Of a stretch of DNA of 33,296 nt, positions 15,678 through 22,621 are shown piece after piece. The notes beneath the pieces are model-generated. The model was not told the DNA's origin. It searched no databases and saw nothing but the letters and a program-made list of their open reading frames with translations. Source of the stretch: JBCBTJ01 sp964597685 (GTDB lineage Bacteria > Pseudomonadota > Alphaproteobacteria > Caulobacterales > Hyphomonadaceae). The position numbers were made by a program, and so were the translations under genes. Numbering within the stretch: the first letter of the stretch is position 1; each line of letters starts with the position of its first letter. Location of the stretch: assembly GCA_964597685.1 (NCBI GenBank), contig CAZQZC010000008.1:1-33296 (forward strand), read 5' to 3'.

Positions 15678-17429
15678 TTAATCCAGCTCCAGCGCCACGC
15701 CCTCGCGGCGCTTATCCGCGCCGCCCTCCAGGCCTTCTTCGCGCACGACAATTACGTGCAAGCCGGAATTCTCGCCGCTGCGTTCGCGCACCCTATAGCC
15801 GCGATCCGTGAGGATCTCGCCGGCGATGGCGCCATTGTCGTTTGAGGTTTCCACGCCAACGCTTTCGCCTCGGGCGATGATGTTCGGCAAGTCGATCGCC
15901 TCCTGGGCCGAATGCTCCCAATCCAACACAGCGACCAGGGTCTTCGCGACATAGGCGATGATCGAGTTACCTCCAGGCGAGCCCGTCACCATGAAGAGAT
16001 CGCCATTCTCGTCGAAAACGAGCGTCGGAGACATTGACGAGCGCGGACGCTTGCCGGGTCCCGGCGCATTGGCCACGGGTTTGCCGTTCAGCGTGGGCGC
16101 GCGCGAAAAATCGGTCAGTTCATTGTTCAAAAGAAAGCCCGACGCCCAGCGGGACGATCCGAACGCCGCCTCGACAGTCGCCGTCATGGCGACCGCGTTG
16201 CCGTCCTGATCCACGATCGAGATATGGGTCGTGCCGGGAACGTCTTCCGTCTGGTCCCTGCCCCACATGTCGATCAGGGCCTCTCCATTGATCACCGCGC
16301 CCGGATCGCCGGGTGTGGGGACGGCGTCGGGTGCGAATAGATCTCCCACACGGACGTCAAGGTATCGCGGATCTATCAGCTCCGCGGCTGGAACGGGCAC
16401 AACATCCGCGTCAGCTACGTAATGGTCGCGATCCGCGTAGGCGAGGCGTTGGGCGTCGACGAAGGCGTAGAGAAGCTCCTCCTGCGTCGGCTCCGGCGGC
16501 AGGAGGCGGTCATAAAGGCCAAGGATCATATTCTGCGCGACACCGCCCGACGACGGCGGCGGCGCGGAGCAAATGCGATAGGTCCGAAACGCGCCGCACA
16601 AGGGTTCACGCAGGACAACCTCATAATTGGCAAGATCGTCCAGGCTGAGCGCGCCGCCGAAGGGTTCGGCCTGGGCCGCGTCGACGATGGACTGCGCAAT
16701 GTCGCCTGAATAGAACGCCGCCGGCCCCTCCGCCGCGACCCTCCGCAGCATTGCAGCGTAGTCCGGATTATCACGTACGTCGCCGGCGGCGAGCGGCGCG
16801 CCATTCGGATAGAAATAGGCCGCCGTGTCCGGATTATCGTCAAGCTGGATCGCCGCGCGCAGCCGGTCGCTGGCGAGCAGATCCGCCAAGCGCGGAGAAA
16901 CGTCGAACCCGTCCTCAGCGAGCGCGATCGCGCTGTCGAATAGACCGCCCCATTCGCTCCGACCGGCTGCGTCGTGGGCGGCCTTGTATAAGGCGATTTG
17001 GCCTGGCGCGCCCACGGAGCGGCCCGATTGCCAAGCGTCGAGGAAGCCGAGCGTCTCGCCATCCTCCATGAACAGGTCGGGTCCTGCAGCTGCAGGCGCG
17101 GTCTCCCGTCCGTCGAAAACCGTCACCTCTCCGGACGCCCTGTCAAAATACAGCATGAACGCGCCGCCCCCGATGCCGGAGCTCTGGGGCTCGACAAGGC
17201 CCAGCACCGCGTGAACGGCGATTGCGGCGTCGATCGCGTTTCCGCCGGCTTCTAAGATGTCGAGCCCGGCCTGAACCGCGCGCGGGTCGGCTGCGGCGAC
17301 CATGGCGCCTTTGGTCCAAGACGGCGACTGAGCCTCCGTTTCGGTGACATCGGCGGCGGTCGGTTCGACCTGCGAGGGCGCGCCGCAGGCGGCGGCGAGG
17401 CAAGCGATCGCTGGGATCAGACGGTTCAT
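15678..17429 (-). CDS. ggt: Gamma-glutamyltransferase
   Basis: This 583-aa protein has the two-subunit layout of bacterial Ggt. The large subunit carries GGNAIDAAIA and a GIGGGAFMLYF stretch. The autoprocessing site is GTTHISIVD, where Thr400 would become the N-terminal nucleophile of the small subunit. SSMSPTLVFDENG and TGSPGGNSIIAYV form the small-subunit active site. The enzyme cleaves or transfers the gamma-glutamyl group of glutathione and related peptides in the periplasm. The ATG at 17429 is chosen because it begins a signal sequence ending in a near-lipobox (LAAAC), so it may be a lipoprotein. The frame extends to 17471 but without a leader. It is divergent from the P1 peptidase with about 74 bases between them. 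Confidence 0.95.
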   Translation of the reverse strand: MNRLIPAIACLAAACGAPSQVEPTAADVTETEAQSPSWTKGAMVAAADPRAVQAGLDILEAGGNAIDAAIAVHAVLGLVEPQSSGIGGGAFMLYFDRASGEVTVFDGRETAPAAAGPDLFMEDGETLGFLDAWQSGRSVGAPGQIALYKAAHDAAGRSEWGGLFDSAIALAEDGFDVSPRLADLLASDRLRAAIQLDDNPDTAAYFYPNGAPLAAGDVRDNPDYAAMLRRVAAEGPAAFYSGDIAQSIVDAAQAEPFGGALSLDDLANYEVVLREPLCGAFRTYRICSAPPPSSGGVAQNMILGLYDRLLPPEPTQEELLYAFVDAQRLAYADRDHYVADADVVPVPAAELIDPRYLDVRVGDLFAPDAVPTPGDPGAVINGEALIDMWGRDQTEDVPGTTHISIVDQDGNAVAMTATVEAAFGSSRWASGFLLNNELTDFSRAPTLNGKPVANAPGPGKRPRSSMSPTLVFDENGDLFMVTGSPGGNSIIAYVAKTLVAVLDWEHSAQEAIDLPNIIARGESVGVETSNDNGAIAGEILTDRGYRVRERSGENSGLHVIVVREEGLEGGADKRREGVALELD

Positions 17430-17503
17430 GGACGGGCGCGCTCCGGCTTGGCGTGGAATGGCGCGCACCATAAGAAGGCCTGGTCAGCGAAGAAAGCCCC
17501 GCA

Positions 17504-18484
17504 ATGTCACGTCCCGGCCAGCGTAACCTCCTCACCGACATTGAAGGCCTCCGCGTTGGCAACGCCGTGGACCACGCCGTGAAGACCGGCACGACGGTCA
17601 TCCTGGCTGATACGCCGGCTGTCGCTTCGGTGGCTGTGGCGGGCGGCGGTCCGGGAACACGGGAAACCGACCTCTTGGGGCCCGACCGCCTGGTCGACGC
17701 GGTCGATGCGATTGTACTGACTGGAGGGTCGGCCTTTGGGTTGGCGGCGGCCGACGGCGTCGCCGCGCATCTGGCGGCGCAAGGCCGCGGGTTCGGACTT
17801 GTGGATCTTCCCCGCGTGCCGAAGACACCGATCGTTCCGGCGGCGGTTCTCTACGACATGGCGAATGGCGGCGATAAGGCCTGGGGGACCGAGCCGCCGT
17901 TCCGGGCGCTTGGCGCCGCCGCGCTGGACGCCGCGTCGTCTGAATTCGAATTAGGGCGAGCTGGCGCAGGGTTCGGCGCGCGAGCGGGCGCTCATCAAGG
18001 CGGATTGGGATCGTCGAGCGTCGTGACGCATGATGGATTCGCGGTCGCCGCCTTAGCCGCGGTCAATTGCTTCGGGTCTGTGTTCATGCCGGGCACACCA
18101 TGCTTTTGGGCGTGGCCGTATGAGATCGACGGCGAATTCGGCGGCGTCCGCCCCCCGTCCAATTACGCCGCCGACCCAGAGGATTGGGGCGAGGCGAAGG
18201 TGAATCCGGGCCTGCTCCAAAACACGACGATCGCCTGCGTTGCGACCGACGTGGCGCTAACGCCCGCCCAAGCCGGCCGGATTGCTCAAATGTCGTTGGC
18301 GGGCTTCGCCCGTGCAATCCGCCCTGTCTTCGCGCCCTTCGACGGGGACGCGGTGTTTGTGCTTTCAACCGGGCGGCATCCGCTTCCCGATCCGGCGCCG
18401 TTGTCCATAGCCCGACTGGGCGAATTGGCGGCGTCGGCGCTGGCGCGGGCGATCGCCCGCGGGGTTTACGCAGCGCGTGACTGA
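17504..18484 (+). CDS. P1 family (S58, DmpA/BapA-type) aminopeptidase
   Basis: This 326-aa protein belongs to the self-cleaving P1 family of Ntn-like hydrolases, which release N-terminal D- or L-amino acids or beta-amino acids. The family start, LLTDIEGLRVGNA, is present, followed by GGGPGTRETDLL, AIVLTGGSAFGLAAADGV and GLGSSSVV. The processing site is NTTIACVATDVALT with N240-T241; Thr241 is the expected nucleophile after cleavage. A late MSLAGFARAIRPVF segment is also typical. No signal peptide is seen, so it should act in the cytoplasm. The substrate is not predictable. The downstream flank holds the tRNA-Arg promoter. Confidence 0.92.
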   Translation: MSRPGQRNLLTDIEGLRVGNAVDHAVKTGTTVILADTPAVASVAVAGGGPGTRETDLLGPDRLVDAVDAIVLTGGSAFGLAAADGVAAHLAAQGRGFGLVDLPRVPKTPIVPAAVLYDMANGGDKAWGTEPPFRALGAAALDAASSEFELGRAGAGFGARAGAHQGGLGSSSVVTHDGFAVAALAAVNCFGSVFMPGTPCFWAWPYEIDGEFGGVRPPSNYAADPEDWGEAKVNPGLLQNTTIACVATDVALTPAQAGRIAQMSLAGFARAIRPVFAPFDGDAVFVLSTGRHPLPDPAPLSIARLGELAASALARAIARGVYAARD

Positions 18485-18514
18485 CACGCCGGTATCGCAA
18501 TCGCGACAGGCTGG

Positions 18515-18543
18515 TTGCGCTAGCGCAATGGGAGGGCTATGTG
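18515..18543 (+). promoter_or_regulatory. Possible tRNA-Arg promoter overlapping a perfect 14-bp palindrome
   Basis: TTGCGC at 18515-18520 and TATGTG at 18538-18543 are exactly 17 bases apart, 17 bases before the tRNA. The -35 lies in the perfect palindrome TTGCGCTAGCGCAA (18515-18528). The palindrome could be an operator or chance; it lacks a T-run, so it is not a standard terminator for the upstream gene. Confidence 0.4.
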
Positions 18544-18560
18544 TCCCGCCTCGCTGGTCG

Positions 18561-18637
18561 GGTCCGGTAGCTCAGTTGGATAGAGTACTTGGCTACGAAC
18601 CAAGGGGTCGGGGGTTCGAATCCTCCCCGGACCGCCA
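18561..18637 (+). tRNA. tRNA-Arg (anticodon ACG)
   Basis: A full cloverleaf can be drawn by hand. Acceptor GGTCCGG (18561-18567) pairs with CCGGACC (18627-18633). The D arm is GCTC/GAGT. Anticodon stem CTTGG/CCAAG encloses loop CTACGAA with anticodon ACG at 18595-18597. T stem GGGGG/CCTCC encloses loop TTCGAAT. Discriminator G and an encoded CCA (18635-18637) complete it. After A34 deamination it reads CGU, CGC and CGA. Confidence 0.97.
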
Positions 18638-18638
18638 G

Positions 18639-19400
18639 CTAACCTGTCTTGCCGCGATGGCGAAGCCAAAGGCCCAATATCCGCGGTCCGTTTATGAGGT
18701 ACCGCTTGGACATACGCAGAGGATGCTGGGCGAGGCGATGGAGCCATTCTAGCCGCCGGTCGCGCATCCAAACCGGGGCGCGCTTTGATTTCCCCGTTAG
18801 AAAATCGACGCTTGCGCCGCAACAGAGGCCGACGCCTTTCACGTCGCCGCACTTGAGGGCCGTCCAGGCGATCATCTCCTGTTGAGGGGAGCCAACGCAG
18901 AGAAAATGAAACCGCGCAGGATGATCGGCCATGAAGCGCGCCGCCGCCGCGATCGCTTCGGGATTATTCGCCAAACCCATAGGCGGCTGATGCCAATGCA
19001 AGGCGCGCAGGCCGAATTTGGCCGCCAGAGCGTCTGCAGTTTCGCGATCGCCACCGATTAAGACCAACGGGTCCTTAGGGTGAATGTAGACGTCGAACAG
19101 CACCCGGACGATGTCAGCTCCCGGGGAGGCGGTGAGTTCGAGGCCGTCTAACCCCGCCAACGTCTCCAAGATCCTGCTGTCGTTTAGAACAAGCGCCGCG
19201 TCGTCATAAAGCGGACGGACCGCGTCGTCGTCGTGCAGGCGAACCATGTGATCGACATTCGGAGTAACAGCGTAGCCAAAGTCGGGCGCGCCATCGCTTT
19301 TGGACGCGAGGCGTCGCGCTGCGGCCGCCGCTGTCATAGGCTGAAAACGCAGCGTCATGAACGGCACGCTGGGCGTCGCGGGTTTGCGCAGACCTTTCAT
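18639..19400 (-). CDS. WecG/TagA/CpsF-family glycosyltransferase
   Basis: From the ATG at 19400 the protein is 253 aa, the normal size for GT26. Visible family features are TPNVDHMVRLHDD near the N-terminus, the LVLNDSRILETLAG segment (the acidic position here is ND), LVLIGGDRETADALAAKFG, a GSPQQEMIAW stretch, GVGLCCGASVDFLTGKSKRAP and WMRDRRLEWLHRLAQHP. Members transfer ManNAcA, ManNAc or similar sugars to polyprenyl-linked intermediates at the inner membrane. An ATG at 19424 is equally possible; the frame stays open to 19505 inside pspF. The gene follows pspF by a few dozen bases, so it may be on its transcript. It ends one base from the tRNA. No other polysaccharide genes are nearby. Confidence 0.88.
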   Translation of the reverse strand: MKGLRKPATPSVPFMTLRFQPMTAAAAARRLASKSDGAPDFGYAVTPNVDHMVRLHDDDAVRPLYDDAALVLNDSRILETLAGLDGLELTASPGADIVRVLFDVYIHPKDPLVLIGGDRETADALAAKFGLRALHWHQPPMGLANNPEAIAAAARFMADHPARFHFLCVGSPQQEMIAWTALKCGDVKGVGLCCGASVDFLTGKSKRAPVWMRDRRLEWLHRLAQHPLRMSKRYLINGPRILGLWLRHRGKTG

Positions 19401-19449
19401 GGAGACCGTCGACCTCAACTCCATAAGCGCCAAACATAAGCTCGACGTC

Positions 19450-20529
19450 CTAAGATTCCTTGTCAGTCTTGCCCTCCGTTTGGGGTTTTCCGGGCATTTT
19501 TCCATAATCGTGTTTCTTCAACAGACCCCGCAGCTGGTGATATGTCAGGCCCAACCGGTCGGCAGCCCGTCCCTGATGTCCGTTTTCCGCCGCCAGGGCC
19601 ATGTCTATCAGGCCCATCTCAAACGCGTTGACGCGCTCGGTGAAGTCTGTGGCGTCCACTTCAGCGGAGTGATCGATTGAAGGCGGTCGCCCTGGATTGG
19701 TCGATGCGCCAGCGGGTCTTGGCCGGAACGGCGATTCGAATGGGTCAAGGGCCTCGCGTGAGAACGCGACCGGCTGGCCTGTCGCGTCGGATATTGCGCG
19801 ATGGGTCAGCCGTTCGGCGACATTTTTCAGCTCGCGAACATTCCCAGGCCAATCATGGGCTTCGATTTCGGCGATTGCGGACGGCGCGAAGCCTGGAAAA
19901 TCCTCCGCCAATTCAATCGCCATCCGGCGTGCGAAAAAATCAGCCAACAAGCTGGCGTCGCCCTCGCGCGCACGCAGGGGAGGCAACGTGATCACGTCGA
20001 AGGCGAGCCGGTCGAGCAAGTCCGCGCGGAACTTTCCCGCCGCGACAAGCGATGGCAGGTCGACATTGGTTGCGGCGACGACGCGGACGTCGGTTTCTAT
20101 CACCTGCTCCCCGCCGAGGCGCTGAAACTCGCCATACTCAACAACCCGCAAGAGCTTCTCTTGAACGCGGCTTGAGGCGGTCGCGATCTCGTCCAGAAAG
20201 ATCGTGCCGCCGTCGGCAAGTTCGAAGCGGCCGGCGCGACGATCGGTTGCGCCGGTGAAGGCGCCGCGCTCATGGCCGAACAATTCGGAATCCAAAAGGT
20301 CTTCGGAGAGGGCGGCGCAATTCACCTTCACAAAGGGTCCGTTCCACCGGCGCGACAGGAAGTGAAGCCGCTCCCCGACCAATTCCTTACCGGTCCCGCG
20401 CTCCCCGATCACCACGATTGGCCGGTCTAGCGGCGCGACGCGCGACGCGTGCTCCAAGGCTGAAAGCCAGCTCGGCGCTTCGCCGACCAATTGCGGCGCG
20501 CGGTCAGAAAAAATGGTAAAATCACTCAT
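19450..20529 (-). CDS. pspF: Phage-shock sigma-54 activator PspF
   Basis: This 359-aa sigma-54 enhancer-binding protein goes straight into the AAA+ domain with no receiver or sensory domain, as PspF does. Walker A is GERGTGKE near residue 42, the sigma-54 contact loop is GAFTGA near 90, and Walker B is GTIFLDEI. The arginine-finger region (KFRADLLDRLAF) and WPGNVRELKN follow. A Fis-type helix-turn-helix near the C-terminus (GRAADRLGLTYHQLRGLLKK) binds DNA. In known systems PspA holds PspF inactive until membrane stress. It is divergent from the psp operon, which has a matching sigma-54 promoter. This supports the name. Confidence 0.95.
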   Translation of the reverse strand: MSDFTIFSDRAPQLVGEAPSWLSALEHASRVAPLDRPIVVIGERGTGKELVGERLHFLSRRWNGPFVKVNCAALSEDLLDSELFGHERGAFTGATDRRAGRFELADGGTIFLDEIATASSRVQEKLLRVVEYGEFQRLGGEQVIETDVRVVAATNVDLPSLVAAGKFRADLLDRLAFDVITLPPLRAREGDASLLADFFARRMAIELAEDFPGFAPSAIAEIEAHDWPGNVRELKNVAERLTHRAISDATGQPVAFSREALDPFESPFRPRPAGASTNPGRPPSIDHSAEVDATDFTERVNAFEMGLIDMALAAENGHQGRAADRLGLTYHQLRGLLKKHDYGKMPGKPQTEGKTDKES

Positions 20530-20716
20530 TTGCTAGGCCAATATAGCGAAAACATTTCGTCAAAACAACTATACTGTTGCCGATCGAATTGATCGAGGCA
20601 GCTTTTAGTGCAATAAATACAACGCTTAACCGAGTTAATCGCGACTTGGCACGCTCCTTGAAACCTAAACTCCGCTCACGGCGGCGGGGGCCGCCAAACC
20701 GATAGGAGACGAAGAC
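20530..20716. promoter_or_regulatory. Divergent control region between pspF and the psp operon
   Basis: The 187 bases hold the sigma-54 promoter at 20646-20662. Further upstream, 20578-20600 forms an imperfect dyad centred on GAATT (TGCCGATC / GATCGAGGCA). Its position, about 70-95 bases before the expected psp start point, fits a PspF upstream activating site. The left half of the region is AT-rich, as expected for IHF binding or for the pspF promoter. Assignments are by eye. Confidence 0.5.
20646..20662 (+). promoter_or_regulatory. Sigma-54 (-24/-12) promoter of the psp operon
   Basis: TTGGCACG at 20646-20653 matches the -24 element fully. Four bases later TTGAA (20658-20662) matches the -12 element except that the invariant GC reads GA. 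The GG-N10-G spacing is correct. The location directly upstream of the first psp gene and divergent from pspF makes it very likely to be the PspF target. Confidence 0.8.
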
Positions 20717-20860
20717 ATGGAAGACCGCAGCTATGGACGCAGCCGCTACAACGACGAGGAGCATGGGTTCCACCGTTTCGGGCGTTGGCTGTCGAAACGT
20801 CCGGCCGAAAGCTGGGCCTTCTTCGTCGCAGGCCTCCTCATCGCCGGGATCCTGTTCTGA
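20717..20860 (+). CDS. 47-aa single-helix membrane protein, first gene of the psp operon
   Basis: The ATG at 20717 has GGAG nine bases upstream and lies about 45 bases after the expected sigma-54 start point. It is therefore the first product of the psp operon. The 47-aa protein has a charged, Arg/Tyr-rich N-terminal half (MEDRSYGRSRYNDEEHG). A WLSKRPAESW stretch follows, then one membrane helix at the very C-terminus (AFFVAGLLIAGILF). I do not recognise it as a named Psp protein. Its tail-anchored form and position suggest a role as small regulator or effector at the inner membrane, which is inference. Confidence 0.75.
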   Translation: MEDRSYGRSRYNDEEHGFHRFGRWLSKRPAESWAFFVAGLLIAGILF

Positions 20861-20905
20861 TCCGATCCCCGCGACGCCAACAGAAAGAGAAAGGATAACA
20901 AGACA

Positions 20906-21598
20906 ATGGGAATGTTCTCCCGCTTCGGCGACATCATAAATTCGAACATCAACGCGATCCTCGACCGCGCCGAGAACCCTGAGAAAATCGCGCGCCTCAT
21001 GATCCAGGAAATGGAAGACACGCTGGTCGAGGTCCGTACCGCTGCGGCCCGCGCCATGGCTGACAAGAAAGAGATGCAGCGCGAAATCACGCATTATGAA
21101 CGCGTCCGCGACGACTGGGCGAACAAGGCCGAGCTCGCTATCGACAAAGGTCGCGAGGACCTCGCCCGAGGCGCTCTGGAAGCCAAGCAGAAAGCCGAGT
21201 CGGAAATCGAACGCCGTCGCAAAGCGATGGAGCATGCCGAAGAAGCGTTCGAAAAACGCCAAGACGACCTGGGCAAGCTCCAAGCCTAACTGGACGAAGC
21301 CAAAGCCACGCACCGCGCGCTGATGATGCGCCGCGAAGCCGCCGAACAACGCATTCGGGTCCGCAGCCAGACCTATGACGGCCGCGTCGATGATGCGCTG
21401 GCGCGCTATGCCGCCGTGGAGCGCAAAGTCGACGAGTTGGAAGCCTACGCCGACACGATCCAAGGCCGCGCGCCGAGCTTGGAGGCTGAGTTCGCCCAGC
21501 TTGAGAGCAACGAAAAGATCGAAGCTGAACTCGAAGCGTTGAAGAAGGCGCGTGGCAAGGCGTCGAAATCCGCCAAATCAGACGCGTCGGAGGACTGA
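20906..21598 (+). pseudogene. pspA: Phage-shock protein A with an in-frame TAA stop at codon 128
   Basis: The frame begins MGMFSRFGDIINSNINAIL, the amphipathic PspA N-terminus, and runs as a long charged coiled coil. A TAA at 21287-21289 interrupts it after LGKLQA. The same frame continues without another stop to 21598 as LDEAKATHRALMMRREAAEQ and on through helical sequence ending KSDASED. Read through, the product would be 230 positions, close to the usual PspA length (E. coli 222). The simplest reading is a single substitution (for example GAA or AAA to TAA) or a sequencing error. PspA binds PspF and, as an ESCRT-III-like polymer, protects membranes. The first fragment keeps roughly the hairpin that binds PspF, while the second lacks a ribosome site. 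TAA ends other genes here, so general recoding is not expected. Confidence 0.9.
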
Positions 21599-21601
21599 TC
21601 C

Positions 21602-21724
21602 ATGCTAACGTCGCTCACCGTACTCGCAGGGATTTTGGCTCTGCTCGTCGCGCCCGGCCTAATCGCCCAGAACGTCGAAGCTCGACGCGCGCGCCAAGAC
21701 GCCGCGCGTCGCGAAGAGGGCTAA
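21602..21724 (+). CDS. 40-aa single-helix small protein of the psp operon
   Basis: The ATG at 21602 is three bases after the pspA frame's stop and has GGAGG nine bases upstream. The protein has an N-terminal hydrophobic helix (LTVLAGILALLVAPGLIA) followed by a short, highly charged tail (NVEARRARQDAARREEG). The TAA at 21722-21724 is three bases before pspB. I do not recognise it as PspD or PspE. The tight spacing on both sides argues that it is a real operon member. Confidence 0.72.
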   Translation: MLTSLTVLAGILALLVAPGLIAQNVEARRARQDAARREEG

Positions 21725-21727
21725 GAG

Positions 21728-21979
21728 ATGCCCGAAGAGATTTTTGTCTTGGCGATTATCGCCATCATCTTCATCGGCGCGCCTGCGACTTTCTTTCACT
21801 ACATCACGATGTGGCGGAATCAGAAGACCCTGCGTCCCGGCGACGAGCGAATGCTCGAAGATCTTTGGCGCTCCGCAAAGTCCATGGAACGCCGGATCGA
21901 AACCCTTGAAGCGTTGATCGACCAAGAAGCGGCCAAAAGGCCCCTGCGCGACAACGATATCGACACAAGGAGGTACTAA
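21728..21979 (+). CDS. pspB: Phage-shock protein B
   Basis: This 83-aa protein has an N-terminal membrane helix (FVLAIIAIIFIGAPATFFHYI). A cytoplasmic coiled-coil tail follows (MLEDLWRSAKSMERRIETLEALI), the classic PspB form and size. PspB works with PspC at the inner membrane to relay stress to PspA/PspF. It ends in TAATG overlapping the pspC start, so the two are coupled. Confidence 0.92.
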   Translation: MPEEIFVLAIIAIIFIGAPATFFHYITMWRNQKTLRPGDERMLEDLWRSAKSMERRIETLEALIDQEAAKRPLRDNDIDTRRY

Positions 21980-22389
21980 TGTCCTATCGGGACGATTACG
22001 GCTCGCCCAATCCGAAACGCTATTACCGCTCGCGCGACGACCGGGTTATCGCAGGGGTCTGCGGCGGTCTGGCCGAACGCTACGGATGGGATCCGACAGT
22101 GGTCCGCGTCGTGGCTGTCGCCTCGTTCTTCTTAATCGCGGGCCCGCTGTCGATCATGGCTTACTTGATTGCCTGGATGGTGACGCCCAAGGCTCCGATC
22201 GCCCGGCCCCATCTCGACCCGGAGGAAGACGCATTCTGGCGGGGCGTTTCGGACCGGCCGACGGTCACGTTCTCAAACCTCAAATACACCTTCAACGACC
22301 TGGAAGAGCGCCTGCGCGGCCTCGAGCGCCGGGTCACATCGGACGAGTGGCGGCTGCGCCGAGAGTTTCGAGATCTAGAAGGCCACTAA
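21979..22389 (+). CDS. pspC: Phage-shock protein C
   Basis: This 136-aa protein carries a PspC domain at about 15-75. It has the signature RDDRVIAGVCGGLAERYGWD, then a hydrophobic hairpin (VVAVASFFLIAGPLSIMAYLIAW) ending MVTPK. The C-terminal part is a charged helix (FNDLEERLRGLERRVTSDEW). PspC is the membrane sensor partner of PspB. Its start overlaps the pspB stop. Confidence 0.95.
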   Translation: MSYRDDYGSPNPKRYYRSRDDRVIAGVCGGLAERYGWDPTVVRVVAVASFFLIAGPLSIMAYLIAWMVTPKAPIARPHLDPEEDAFWRGVSDRPTVTFSNLKYTFNDLEERLRGLERRVTSDEWRLRREFRDLEGH

Positions 22390-22429
22390 TCAGACTGGGA
22401 CGATTTTCGAGTAAGGAAGGAACGGAGAG

Positions 22430-22621
22430 ATGAAGGGGATCTGGAGACTGTCGGAGTGGATGATCGGCGCTGCCGCCGTCATCCTCGCGGTGGCCGCCGC
22501 AGGGATCATGGCCTTCAATGGCGGCCTGGAACTCGAGGCGGGCGGCGTCGCCTTGACCCTGCAGGCGTCGGCGGAAACGGGACTTCAGTTGGTCTTCGAG
22601 GCCCAAGCGCAAAGGTTCTAA
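22430..22621 (+). CDS. 63-aa small membrane protein, last gene of the psp operon
   Basis: The ATG at 22430 has a strong purine-rich leader (AAGGAAGG, then GGAGAG). The 63-aa product has a membrane helix at about 11-30 (MIGAAAVILAVAAAGIMAF). A roughly 30-residue tail of alternating hydrophobic and small residues follows (GLELEAGGVALTLQASAETG). I do not recognise it. Its stop overlaps the mnmC stop region by four bases on the opposite strand, so this ends the psp operon. Confidence 0.7.
   Translation: MKGIWRLSEWMIGAAAVILAVAAAGIMAFNGGLELEAGGVALTLQASAETGLQLVFEAQAQRF

Noticed and set aside
18515..18528. Perfect 14-bp palindrome as a rho-independent terminator of the P1 peptidase gene
   Set aside because: The palindrome has no loop and no T-run after it; it overlaps the candidate -35 of the tRNA promoter, so I list it there only as a possible operator.
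21323..21598. A separate 91-residue gene downstream of pspA
   Set aside because: Same frame as pspA and continues its coiled coil; no ribosome site before 21323. It is better read as the second half of an interrupted pspA.
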